Made by a program: the position numbers and the translations under genes. Below are positions 10,736-19,585 of a DNA stretch of 24,949 nucleotides, in pieces. How positions within the stretch are numbered: the stretch's first letter is position 1; every line of letters begins with the position of its first letter. A model generated the notes under the pieces. The model ran no database searches. It was not told the origin of the DNA and was given only the letters and a program-made list of their open reading frames with translations. Source of the DNA: Neoechinorhynchus agilis (lineage: Eukaryota > Acanthocephala); assembly GCA_051530055.1 (NCBI GenBank), contig JBMGUZ010000038.1, forward strand, positions 1 through 24,949, in the 5' to 3' direction.

Positions 10736-11122
10736 ATGTTAACCACGGAGGAAACAAATCAAGGAAAAGCCGATTTAAAATCTGCGGTAAAAGCTTCACA
10801 AAAAAGAAGGGTAATGTCCGAAGAAAAGAAGAACGTGGTCGCTATGACAAGTTTTCATCAATTTATTAAAATCAACCTAAGCTTTGAAAGTTTCAAAGGA
10901 GCGACAAATATAACTACGGATTTCTCAGGATGCCGTATTCTTGGGCATCCCAATCCTTCGTTGGGGTGGGGGGATTCTTTGAAACGAAGGATTTGTCGGG
11001 ATGCCGTTAATGTGGTACACACCATTCCATCGTTGGGTTATAGAAGGATTTCTCGGTATGCCGTAGTCGTTGTACATCCAAATCATCCGTTGAAGGATTC
11101 TTTAAAACGAAGAATTTCGTGA
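10736..11122 (+). CDS. ORF 3 running into the degenerate tandem repeat
   Basis: A 128-codon ORF starting 10 bases after the stop of ORF 2 and in the same frame. Its first 45 residues are Lys/Glu-rich (KADLKSAVKASQKRRVMSEE). From about residue 50 it reads through the tandem repeat at 10918-11122, giving a repetitive, unlikely peptide with recurring Gly-Trp-Gly-Asp and Leu-Lys-Arg-Arg words. The junction between left-only and shared sequence falls inside it at about 10877. The C-terminal part is therefore probably repeat DNA that happens to be open. Confidence 0.25.
   Translation: MLTTEETNQGKADLKSAVKASQKRRVMSEEKKNVVAMTSFHQFIKINLSFESFKGATNITTDFSGCRILGHPNPSLGWGDSLKRRICRDAVNVVHTIPSLGYRRISRYAVVVVHPNHPLKDSLKRRIS
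10918..11122 (+). repeat. Degenerate tandem repeat, about 57-71 bp units
   Basis: The word GGATTTCTCAGGATGCCGT recurs, with changes, at 10918, 10989, 11046 and (decayed) 11112, so units are 71, 57 and 66 bases. Each unit also contains a near-inverted partner of the motif (for example ATCCTTCGTTGGGGTGG). The mirror copy is at about 24445-24680 in the right arm, where one unit region has been further duplicated. Confidence 0.75.
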
Positions 11123-11599
11123 GATAACGTCAAGCTAAAGGCAATAAATCAACTTATTTCGATCATTTATTCTTATGAGAATGTCGCGTTTTGTGAAAGA
11201 TTTGGTACAATTCTTCGCAATGTTATAAAGCTACGTTCTGTACTTTTAGTTTCCAGGACTAATATGATCCAGGCTTTTTTTAATGGATTGCAGACGTTTT
11301 TTGCAATTTTTTTAAACCAAATGCCTTTTGTAGGTTTTAGACGTCGGATTTTACGATTCGCATTATACCCGTGAAAAATCATTGAATCGATCTAAATATG
11401 CCACCATTATGACATCGCTCCTTACTTTCAATCTTCTTCACTAAAAATTGTACATTTTTTATCATTTTCAATCTAAAAAGTAAAAACATTGATTTTCAAT
11501 AGAATTTTTATCATGCAGTCACGTTATTTTTCATCAATACAAATTTCTCCTTGCAAAATTGTTTATTCATAGTTGCAACCATATTAACCTCCCCGATGA
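11123..11599. other. Arm sequence without supported gene
   Basis: AT-rich sequence shared with the right arm (about 24000-24440). Frames here are short. It probably contains the 3' flank or terminal part of the Penelope segment that follows on the minus strand. Confidence 0.4.
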
Positions 11600-12256
11600 C
11601 TGATTTATTTGTACGAATTTTCGTCTGTATGCAGACCTCTTCAGGTATCTAGAATAGTACGTGGTGAGTGTGGCTTGGGCAGAACTCTGGTGCCCGGGGT
11701 TGTTAGGCCCGCGGGTGATCTGTCACCCCCTGGGCAGGTCTTAGTTTGTATGGAATCTTCAGCTTCCAGCTTGGGGTATTCCCCTCCATACAGTTGTTGT
11801 TTATCATTACCGCTTTTTTGATTGCCCTCCTTTTCCAGTCACTCTCGATCATGATCTGATGAACATCCTCAAATCCGATTTCATGATTCGTTTTTACAAC
11901 ATGATTACTGATGGCGGACGACGTATCTGCTCTGCGCACACAATATTTATGCTGGTCAATACGCTTTTTTAGTCCTTGACTTGTTTGTCGAACATAATAT
12001 TTTCCGCATTGTCTGCATGGTTACTTTATAGATTATAATTTTTATCTTCTTGTTTTGGTTTCTTTTTGAATATACCCACCAACTTCGTTGCTGCTTTAGA
12101 ATATATTGACACCGAATGGGTCTTGCATCTTCTTATAAGATGTTGTAATTTGTTCAGAGTTGCTTCATTGATGAATTTTGATTCCAAGAATATTTTCTGA
12201 TTGGCGGTGGGTTTCGGGTTGTTTCATTCACCTCTCGCTGAAAACTCATCCTCGTC
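11600..12256 (-). mobile_element. PLE GIY-YIG segment, left arm (empty site for the LINE)
   Basis: The minus strand encodes the linker of a Penelope protein (FLESKFINEATLN, then YSKAATKLVGIFKKKPKQ) followed by the GIY-YIG nuclease, whose C-terminal 78 codons are open at 11939-11703 (RRADTSSAISNHVVKTNHEI). The copy is a mirror of the right-arm PLE but without the LINE insertion: the uninterrupted join lies at about 12048-12055. A one-base length difference near the PC..C motif puts the nuclease N-terminal strand out of frame here, so this copy is more decayed than the right one at that point. Confidence 0.8.
11619..11644 (-). ncRNA. Possible hammerhead core after PLE (left arm)
   Basis: Mirror copy of the 23929-23954 motif and identical in sequence. 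On the minus strand: CTGAAGA, a stem GTCTG/CAGAC with CATA loop, then GAAA. See the right-arm entry for limits. Confidence 0.3.
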
Positions 12257-12835
12257 TTCATTAAGGACTAGCCCGGTCGACCTCGTCGCGCGAGCCTGAA
12301 ATTAGAGAACTATGAACTCGGGCGACTAAAGGTTTATCCCAGATGAACTGCTTTAGACCATTCACGGGAACTTGGTAATAACCCGTATTCTCCCACCATT
12401 TATGGACCGCTACTAGAAATTCGTCCGCTAAACAGAACATGGGTCACAATATACGCTTTACCAGATCCCAACTAAGTTCGAATGATCGAAAAAACGCTGG
12501 CAACGACACATCTACTGCTTTTAGAATACCTAAGCCACTGGACGATACAGGCAATGAAGCTTGTCGCAAGGCCTCGTCTGAAAGCTGGATATTTAAAATG
12601 TGTTCGAGACACGCCTTCACAATGTCATCGAGCTTCTTTAACTTATCGACGTGCTTGAAGAAGGAAGCCGTGAGCAGTATATAAAGTAGTTTCGGGATGA
12701 AGAGGATATTCTTGATCAGGAATAGAGCCTCGTGTGACGAAAGTTCATGGACTCTATCGCACAGCATCGTGATGTTCAGGAATAGATGGTCGATTTCATA
12801 TGGACCCACGTTTGCGATTGAGATCTAGAAAATTA
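12257..12835 (-). mobile_element. LINE RT thumb fragment, left arm
   Basis: A minus-strand ORF (12809-12444, 121 aa) reads HEALFLIKNILFIPKLLYIL, then LPVSSSGLGILKAVDVSLPA. These are the thumb-region blocks of the same LINE family as the insertion at 21468-23531 (HKALFLVRNCLYIPKLMF, GGLGLRSVAGLALPAF). A second piece beyond the stop includes a WDKPLVAR block matching WDKPLILT of the intact LINE. The fragment lacks palm motifs and the C-terminal nuclease. It adjoins the PLE segment directly, and both arms carry it, so it predates the duplication. Confidence 0.75.
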
Positions 12836-12837
12836 AC

Positions 12838-12972
12838 GTTAAGCACTACAAAATATTTACGGCTGATGTGAACGCTCTGTTCACCAATGTCCCGTTGACT
12901 AATACGATCGAATTATCGGCTACGTTACTATCGAAGAATTGTAGTGAACCACTTTTGGACCTTGGCACGTAG
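12838..12972 (+). mobile_element. PLE reverse-transcriptase motif A stub, left arm
   Basis: The plus-strand frame reads FTADVNALFTNVPLTNTIE, matching the Penelope RT motif A region (D...SLFTNVPLxxTI), including the first catalytic Asp. About 40 codons are recognisable before a stop. It points opposite to the GIY-YIG segment at 11600-12256, so it is from another PLE copy or a rearranged part. It ends abruptly where the aromatic-rich small ORF unit begins. Confidence 0.65.
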
Positions 12973-12977
12973 CAGAA

Positions 12978-13169
12978 ATGTACACGGCCCTTGAACTTGC
13001 CTGGATCTACAACGATTTCCAATACGAAATCACTTGGTTGACTCAGGTGTATCAGCACCATTTTGCGCTCTATGGAGATCGGTATGCCGACTATTTTGCA
13101 AAGTACCATTGGGTTGAATACTGGAATAAAATAGCTTTGTGGGCCATGGACGGAATGAAGGTCGGCTAA
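12978..13169 (+). CDS. Aromatic-rich 63-aa ORF, copy 1 (left arm)
   Basis: ATG to TAA, 63 codons, with very high Trp/Tyr/His content: WLTQVYQHHFALYGDRYADY, then YHWVEYWNKIALWAMDGMKV. The frame is also open about 11 codons upstream, so it may be the last exon of a longer protein. A canonical AATAAA at 13213-13218 follows about 45 bases after the stop. The same ORF plus 3' sequence occurs at 17934 and (inverted) at 20509. The function is unknown. The antisense strand is also open in the arms but has no poly(A) signal, so I favour this strand. Confidence 0.45.
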   Translation: MYTALELAWIYNDFQYEITWLTQVYQHHFALYGDRYADYFAKYHWVEYWNKIALWAMDGMKVG

Positions 13170-13212
13170 AATCGTAGCCTGACGCCTATGTCATAGTCAT
13201 TGCGATATTTTC

Positions 13213-13218
13213 AATAAA
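13213..13218 (+). promoter_or_regulatory. Poly(A) signal AATAAA after copy 1
   Basis: An exact AATAAA about 45 bases past the stop of the aromatic-rich ORF. It is kept in all three copies (18195-18200 plus; 20269-20274 minus). Confidence 0.5.
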
Positions 13219-13259
13219 GTGTTATCTTTATTGCTTGATCGAATTCTTGTGTTACGCAG

Positions 13260-14059
13260 ACTATAGAATCCAGGCCATTCGCTTTTTATTAATTTTAATA
13301 TAATCTTTTTAGCGCATGATTCTTATATCTAACATTTTGTTCGATCTGCGTTCTCGTCTATACATTCGAAATGTCCATTTTGTGCATTTGCACACTTAAT
13401 TACGTTCGTCGCAAACATTTGCTGTGATTTTAAGCTGCTCGAGACTCGGATTGCCTGAACAAATCGTGATCAAATCTCCTTTTCCATTGTTCTTCTTTTC
13501 TGCTTCTTTGATTGTATCAATCTGCTACTTACCAATAATCCAATAGAGAAGCCAATCGCGAACAACATAATTTCGGCCGATCCTCAAAACAACGAGTACT
13601 ATTCAGCAAATCCAATATTTTGAATCTTATGGAGGTTGATATTTTAGAAAATTGATTTGTGAGAAAAATGAAAATAATGTTTAATTTGAAAAATTTATTT
13701 TGCGTTTTGACGAAATATAAAAACGTCCTTGCCAAAAATTATAATGTTCTTGCTGTTCGCCGCTCTATTTTTCAATGCTGATTGTCGAGCGACGAACCAA
13801 TAATTGTTCCCGTCTCGCTCGAATGATCATCGAGTCGATTTCCTAGGAACGTTGTATTGAGTGAAACATTGCTATTTATTGAATATCACTGCCTTTTTAC
13901 TGTCGATACCCACAGAATCTCCAACGATGCAAATATTGAGGATTTTGGGACTTTAATAACGACGTTTCTGACGATGAAATTCCGATACATAACAAGAAAA
14001 TTGAGCATATAAATTTCCGCATATGATTTAAATTTCAGCAGCAGCGGTCTCGAAGACTT
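13260..14059. other. Arm sequence without supported gene
   Basis: Shared with the right arm (about 18960-20215) except for a right-only block of about 450 bases that would fall near 13447. Short frames only. No transposon domain was recognised. Confidence 0.4.
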
Positions 14060-14457
14060 CATGCATCCTTTGAATTTTTAGGTCCGATGAAAGAGCCTAA
14101 TTGATATATTTATCCTTTTCGTCGACTTTTGCTGCTATACTATTTCCAATGTCTCTTAATCTCTGCGATTGATTCTCTCTATTTTACTACTTCAACCATC
14201 GCAAAATCGTTAACTGAACGTCCCCAGTGGTATTTATCTTCTTCGTCAATCGTTCCAACGTATCGTTTGCGAATTTCAACGATCTCTGTGAGTGATGTTC
14301 CCTCTATTCTTCAACTATAACATTATCGGGGATTTCGTTCGGTAAATTCAATTCACTTTCGGAGAAATTGTGCTTAGATTTATTCACGATGTGACCATGC
14401 CGTTCGACTGCTTTAGGCTTTAATTGTTCAAGTTTACTGGTGTATTTGGTTTATACA
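14060..14457 (-). pseudogene. Decayed gene segment related to gene X, left arm
   Basis: On the minus strand from 14457 the frame reads YTSKLEQLKPKAVERHGHIV and continues through FSESELNLPNEIPDN to a stop. An adjacent frame then reads SLTEIVEIRKRYVGTIDEED and WGRSVNDFAMVEVV. The first part matches DNA at 5615-5735, directly after the last exon of gene X and in its frame, so this looks like a copy of the gene X 3' region. The frame change sits at the same place in both arms, so the segment was already dead before the duplication. The function is unknown. Confidence 0.5.
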
Positions 14458-14610
14458 GGGTGTAACACACCCTTAGTACTACCCTCTACAAGGAAAACTA
14501 TAACAGATATTCTGATGCGGTTTTCAGGGTTTGAAAGCTTATTTCAATACGCTTCTAACGATATACAGGGTGGATGGAACACACCCTTTACAACCCCCTC
14601 CACAGAAAGA
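14452..14610 (+). repeat. Two imperfect ACAGGGTG repeat units
   Basis: TATACAGGGTG begins near-identical stretches at about 14450 and 14568, each followed by ACACACCCTT and a C-rich ACCCTCTAC / CCCCCTCCAC tract. The two units are about 118 bases apart. Mirror copies lie at about 18410-18560. Such GGGTG-led units resemble transposon termini or promoter repeats of arthropod-type elements, but no element could be delimited. Confidence 0.5.
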
Positions 14611-14696
14611 CACTGTTTCGCCCAATGCTGTAGAGGAAGCACTTCGTAGAAATTGATTCCCTGCGTATCTGCAAAGATACGTGATAAGCAAATACC

Positions 14697-15960
14697 ATGG
14701 AAGTACTGCAGGGATCCGTTTGTCTAACGCCAAACCTTCAGAACCCATTAATTTCCTGAGAGAAGTAAAGCAAGGGGACCCCCTCTCTCCTTTGCTGTTC
14801 GCGCTGTGTGTAGACGATCCACTGCATGAGATCCGGAAACTTGATACGGGGTGCCAGCTAAAGAAAGACACTCGCTTGTCCGGACCTCCAAGCAATGATA
14901 GACACTCTTCACACTAAGCTCAAAGAATGCAAGCTTTTCTTGAGCCCTAATAAGTGTCAAACATACCATCATAGTTATAAAAGCTTTAAGCTCATGGTGG
15001 ACCGCGAATCTAGAATAAGGGTAAACGGTATAAAGCTAAAGGCCATCATGGAAGGAGACCCAGTAAAATACCTCGGGGCACTCCATGGAAGGAAACTACA
15101 GTGGAGGAGGGTTTTGATATTCTGGCGTCGCTTTTTGCTGCTACGGAGCGTGTCCAACTTACGCCAACTCAGGCCGCTCACTTGCTAAATGACTATGGGG
15201 TGCCATCCCTTGTTGCAAAGCTCGAAGCATCCTGGGACATATCGTCTACTAACTTGAGGCGTATCGACGATCAGTTGAGATCAAAACTAAAGAAACTCCT
15301 TCAACTGTAGAGGAGTGTTAACGATGGCGCCTTTTATCTGCCGTTCTCAAAAGGTGGGTTGGGATTTAGGTCCCTTGGCCATCAAGTACAAAGTACGAGG
15401 CTTCGAGCCGTGAGCGGTTATTGATAAATTCGGAGGCGTGATTGATCTCCACAAGGAAATCGGCACAATTCGCGAGTATTTCGACATGCTTGGTGACAAG
15501 TTCGAACTGGATCAAATCTCTTCAAATACCTCATTTCAACAGCAATATTTGAAAAAGTGGAGAGAGGAGACGACGCAATCGCCTGGAATCGACTGCTTTA
15601 CGAACGGAATGGTTGATCGAAGTCTCATAACTTTTCGCTATCGACAAGATCGTCATCGTTCTTATATAGAGCACGTAAAGCCAAGATTCCAAATCTTGGA
15701 AGTAGGCTCCGTTTGAGCCGAGTGAATCATCAGCGTGGTGGAGCATGTTGGCATTGCACCGCAGCGGTTGAATCACTAGACGGATGCGATTACACTTCTA
15801 CTGCAATGATCCGATGCCAAGATAAGGTGCGATCGCGTGTTGTGTGGACGTTGGCGAAGAGTCATCACCATTGGAAAGCTCATTTCAATACGGATTCAAC
15901 GGCATATCACACTATGACATTCAATAATCAGTTGGGCCGCCATTGGCCTCCAGAACGGCC
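14697..15960 (+). mobile_element. R2-like LINE, 3' half (broken)
   Basis: Plus-strand frames give, in order: RT motif B (VKQGDPLSPLLFALCVDDPL at about 14768-14827); a fingers/thumb segment with SRIRVNGIKLKAIMEGDPVK and YLGA (about 15015-15082); a GGLGFRSLG block (about 15354-15380); and a C-terminal knuckle-like ACWHCTAAVESLDG with MIRCQDKVRSRVVWTL (about 15745-15850). This order and wording fit the R2 group of LINEs. The catalytic ADD strand is deleted or out of frame between about 14870 and 14900, and at least three further frame changes occur. The 5' part is missing, because the left edge coincides with the end of the inverted-repeat arm. The nuclease is not recognisable. Confidence 0.7.
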
Positions 15961-16112
15961 TTGATACGGGCAGGGTAGGAGCTCAAGAGGCGCTCGAACA
16001 GGCCGGTGTTTCCGCGCAGCCGGGTCAGCACGGCGTCGATGGCTCGACGCAGGGCTGCTTGGGAGTGGTCTCCGTCCTGCCGGAGATGCTCCTCGACCCC
16101 GTCCTTGATGAT
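15930..16112 (-). mobile_element. GC-rich patch, possible Tc1/mariner transposase C-terminus
   Basis: About 180 bases are strikingly GC-rich against the AT-rich surroundings. The minus strand is open and reads ALRRAIDAVLTRLRGNTGLF, then SYPARIKAVLEANGGPT. The ending S-x-P-x-R-x-x-A-V-x-x-A-x-GG-x-T is the usual C-terminus of Tc1/IS630-type DDE transposases. The rest of a transposase and any terminal inverted repeats are absent. A foreign or recently inserted scrap is an alternative. Confidence 0.35.
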
Positions 16113-16208
16113 CGCTTACTGCGAATAAATGCTTGTAAATCAAAAGGCGAAGGAGACATCTGCTTTAAGGTGACTTTGTTTGGTTCGGTTTTATCGTTCA
16201 TGATCCTT
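16113..16208 (-). pseudogene. Fragment of gene X exon 1
   Basis: Nearly identical to 6560-6655, including about nine bases upstream of the ATG: minus-strand reading MNDKTEPNKVTLKQM and the following codons with small changes. The match stops abruptly at about 16113 against the GC-rich patch and at 16208 at the upstream side. This is a partial copy, not a gene. Confidence 0.75.
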
Positions 16209-16391
16209 CAACGTGTGTACAAGTGTTTAGTTTTGTCAGTGTGTATTCTATTCAATAAAACCTTTTGAAAGTCATCACAATAAGCATAACCAATTTTTTT
16301 AAAAGCTTTTCGAGCACGATTCAACAAGTGCCAACGTCAACGTTTCAACACAAATAGTATTTTTCAAAAAAAAATGCATTAATAAAACAAG

Positions 16392-17065
16392 AATCAGAAG
16401 AAAATCATCATTCTAACTTTATTTCGGATGTCCATGTCTTTTGTTTAAAATTATCGCTCTTAATAAATATTTTAAAAAAACTGAACAAGTCTTGAAAAAA
16501 CATATAAAAAACTGATTGCAATAAATCGCCAATCAGAAAAAGACAAATCATCATCTCTTTAAATTGGATGTCAACGTCTTTTTGTTCATCATTTTCGCAG
16601 TTTTGAAATATTTGAATGATAGATAGCGACTCGTGCTTTTAAAAGCAATTAGAAAATGATTACAATAATTAACGAATCAGAAGACAAGTCATCATCTCGT
16701 TAAATCGAATGTCCCTATCTTTTGATAATAATTTTCGCCGTTAAGAAATATTTTAAAGAAACTGAACAAATTCTGTGCTACCATGGAATTAAAATCTGAT
16801 TACACTAATTCACGAATAAGAAGAAAACAAATTATCATCTCGTTAAATCGGATGCTACTGTCTTTTGTTCATCATTATCGCAGTTAAGAAATATTTAAAA
16901 GAAATTGCACAAATGCTGTGTTGCAAAGCAATTAAAAATGGTTATAATAATTCGCGAATCAGAAGAAGACAAATTATCATCTCGTTAAATCGGATGCTAC
17001 TGTTTTTTGTTCATCATTATCGCAGTTAAGAAACATTTAGAAGAAATTGAACCGCCTCGAGTGCT
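16392..17065 (+). repeat. Tandem array, about 142-bp satellite-like units
   Basis: Units start at 16392, 16531, 16675, 16815 and 16957 with AATCAGAAGAAGACAAAT or a variant, giving lengths 139, 144, 140 and 142 plus a partial fifth that stops near 17052-17065. Each unit has CATCTCGTTAAATCGGATG, then TTTTGTTCATCATTATCGC, then AGTTAAGAAATATTT. The last two units are the most alike and divergence increases towards the left, as expected if the array grew at one end. Units are strongly AT-rich and contain no coding signal. Confidence 0.85.
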
Positions 17066-17929
17066 TTTCGCTCCTGGCGATTGCAACAGAGACGTTTCCA
17101 GAAGAAGAAGTCTACTTGGATCGATAGAAAGCGGTTTTCCCTTGTTGAATGAATTCGCCTTCATATTATCCATCATTTTTACTGAAAAATAGTATTCTTT
17201 GATTGGTCCGAAAATCTCATCAACTTTTCCGATTTATTCTTTATTTTCCAAGTAGATTTGAGCATTGAAATAGAGGACGTGTGACTTGATCTCTACTCTA
17301 AGAACGAGTTGTCCCTCGCAAGGTTGTAGAATTTCTCCAGCAGGTTGGAAGGTATAAGGTTGTCCCATGTCAAAATCGCGCCCGCCTTTTAAAGATTAGG
17401 CCTCCGTGAATCTTTGCTGCCGTTGTGTTGATTTCGTTACTTCGCGATTTTCCGAAATTGTCGTTTGTTAACAGAATATCTCGTGTTGACTACGAGAAAT
17501 AATCTCAGCAGTATTATTGCTTCTTTGTTTAATGGGCCTAAATATACTTCTATCGAATTCGTTGCTGTCACCTCTTCGGTATGGCATTGCTTATTTAAGT
17601 GTTTGTTTATCGTTACGCATTTAAATGTTTTCTGAACTTTTCCAACTTAATTTATCGCCTGATCGTAATTTTATTCTACGCTTGAGAAACCCAATTTTTC
17701 CTTAAAAAGATTTTCGTTTACGTCGTTATGAAGCATTATAAAGTTGTTCTAGTAAACGTGTTTGCTGATTAATTTTCGTGTTGTTGAACAAACTTTGAAC
17801 GCCTGTGTACTATTTTGTAGCTATGTTTACCATTCATAGTCTCCGTTTGTGCACTCGCTAAAGTCTACTTGGTTGGAGCGTCACTTCGTTTTCGATCCAA
17901 CGAACCATCTTCATCTCTCATCCTTGAAA
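17066..17929. other. No supported gene
   Basis: Unique AT-rich sequence between the satellite and the third aromatic-rich ORF copy. A short open stretch at 17007-17192 begins inside the last satellite unit and has no recognisable domain. Confidence 0.4.
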
Positions 17930-17933
17930 CGAA

Positions 17934-18125
17934 ATGTACACGGCCCTTGAACTTGCCTGGATCTACAACGATTTCCAATACGAAATCACTTGGTTGACTC
18001 AGGTGTATCAGCACCATTATGCGCTCTATGGAGATCGATATACCGAATATTTTGTAATGTACCATTGGGTTGAATACTGGAACCACATAGCTTTGTGGGC
18101 CATGAGCAGAGGCATAACAGAGTAG
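17934..18125 (+). CDS. Aromatic-rich 63-aa ORF, copy 3 (spacer)
   Basis: Copy of the 12978 ORF with the same length, reading WLTQVYQHHYALYGDRYTEY then YHWVEYWNHIALWAMSRGIT before its stop. Compared with the arm copies it has several amino-acid changes and few silent ones, but no stop or frameshift. The C-terminus is replaced by a small insertion that forms a hairpin (ATGAGCAGA ... TCTGCTCAT at about 18101-18140). An AATAAA lies at 18195-18200. Upstream the similarity to the arm copies ends at about 17930, just before the ATG, and downstream it runs to about 18312, exactly where the right arm begins. Confidence 0.4.
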   Translation: MYTALELAWIYNDFQYEITWLTQVYQHHYALYGDRYTEYFVMYHWVEYWNHIALWAMSRGITE

Positions 18126-18554
18126 CTGCTTCTGCTCATGAAGGTCGGCTAAAATCGCAGACTTACCCTATGTCATAGTCATTGCGATATTTTCAATAAA
18201 GTGCTATCTTTACTGCTTGATTGAATTCTTGTGTTACGCAAACTATAGAATCCAGGACATTCGCTTTTTATTAATTTTAATATAATCTTTTTAGCGCAAG
18301 TTTGTTGTGATTCTTGGTATTTGCTTATCACGTATCTTTGCAGATACGCAGGGAATCAATTTCTACGAAGTGCTTCCTCTACAGCATTGGGCGAAACAGT
18401 GTCTTTCTGTGGAGGGGGTTGTAAAGGGTGTGTTCCATCCACCCTGTATATCGTTAGAAGCGTATTGAAATAAGCTTTCAAACCCTGAAAACCGCATCAG
18501 AATATCTGTTATAGTTTTCCTTGTAAAGGGTGGTACTAAGGGTGTGTTACACCC

Positions 18555-18955
18555 TGTATAAACCAACTACACCAGTAAACATGAACAATTAAAGCCTAAA
18601 GCAGTCGAACGGCATAGTCACATCGTGAATAAATCTAAGCACAAATTCTCCGAAAGTGAATTGGATTTACTGAACGAAGTCCCCGATAATGTTACAGTTG
18701 AAGAATAGAGGGAACATCACTCACAGAGATCGTTGAAATTCGGAAACGATACGTTGGAACGATTGACGAAGAGGATAAATACTACTGGGGACGTTCAGTT
18801 AACGTTTTTGCGGTGGTTGAAGTAGTAAAATAGAGAGAATCACCCGCAGAAATTAAAAGACATTGGAAATAGTATAGCAGCAAAAGTCGACGAAAAGGAT
18901 AAATATATCAATTAGGCTATTTCATCGGACCTAAAAATTCAAAGGATGCATGAAA
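18555..18955 (+). pseudogene. Decayed gene segment related to gene X, right arm
   Basis: Mirror of 14060-14457. Plus-strand frame from about 18563 reads YTSKHEQLKPKAVERHSHIV and FSESELDLLNEVPDN to TAG. The next frame reads SLTEIVEIRKRYVGTIDEED and WGRSVNVFAVVEVV. The two arms differ by both silent and replacement changes, and the shared frame change shows the segment was inactive before the duplication. A following helix-prone open frame (RPLLLKFKSYAEIYMLNFLV, about 18960-19065) is unrecognised. Confidence 0.5.
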
Positions 18956-19585
18956 TTTCGAGACCGCTGCTGCTGAAATTTAAATCATATGCGGAAATTT
19001 ATATGCTCAATTTTCTTGTTATGTATCGGAATTTCATCGTCAGAAGCGTCGTTATTAAAGTTCCATAATCCTCAATATTTGCATCGTTGGAGATTCTGTG
19101 GGTATCGACAGTAAAAAGGCAGTGATATTCAATAAATAGCAATGTTTCACTCAATACAACGTTCCTAGGAAATCGACTCGATGATCATTCGAGCGAGACG
19201 GGAACAATTATTGGTTCGTCGCTCAACAATCAGCATTGAAAAATAGAGCGGTGAACAGCAAAAACATTATAATTTTTAGCTAAGACGTCCTTATATTTCG
19301 TCAAAACGCAAAATAGATTTTTAAATTTCTATATTTTTTTAATCGTTCTCACAATTCAATGTTCTGAAATATCAGCCTCCATAAGATTCCGAAAATTGGA
19401 TCTGCTGAATAATACTCGCTGTTTTGAGGGAACGCATTGCAATCACAACACTATCGACCCCAATCATATTGCTCGCCATTGGCTTCTCTATTTGATTATT
19501 GGTAATTAGCAGATTGGTATAATCAAAGAAGCAGAAAAGCAATGGAAAGGAGATTCTATCACGATTTGTTCAGCTCATCCGAGTG

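Larger units (their letters stand above)
9770..14696 (+). repeat. Left arm of giant imperfect inverted duplication
   Basis: From AATAATTCAGAATGC at about 9770 to GATAAGCAAATACC at about 14696, the sequence is found again in reverse complement from 24949 down to 18313. Matches run for hundreds of bases with scattered substitutions and several clean indels. Left-only material is about 9931-10876. Left-missing material is the LINE insertion, about 450 bases near 13447 and about 33 bases near 9918. The outer limit cannot be fixed because the window stops while the right arm still matches. Confidence 0.95.

Noticed and set aside
14440-14649. A 69-codon ORF over the ACAGGGTG units, also open in the right arm.
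   Set aside because: It spans non-coding repeat units, and the peptide similarity between arms only reflects DNA duplication.
16392-17065. CRISPR-like array.
   Set aside because: The whole unit of about 142 bases repeats with gradual divergence; there are no short conserved repeats separated by unique spacers, and no cas genes.
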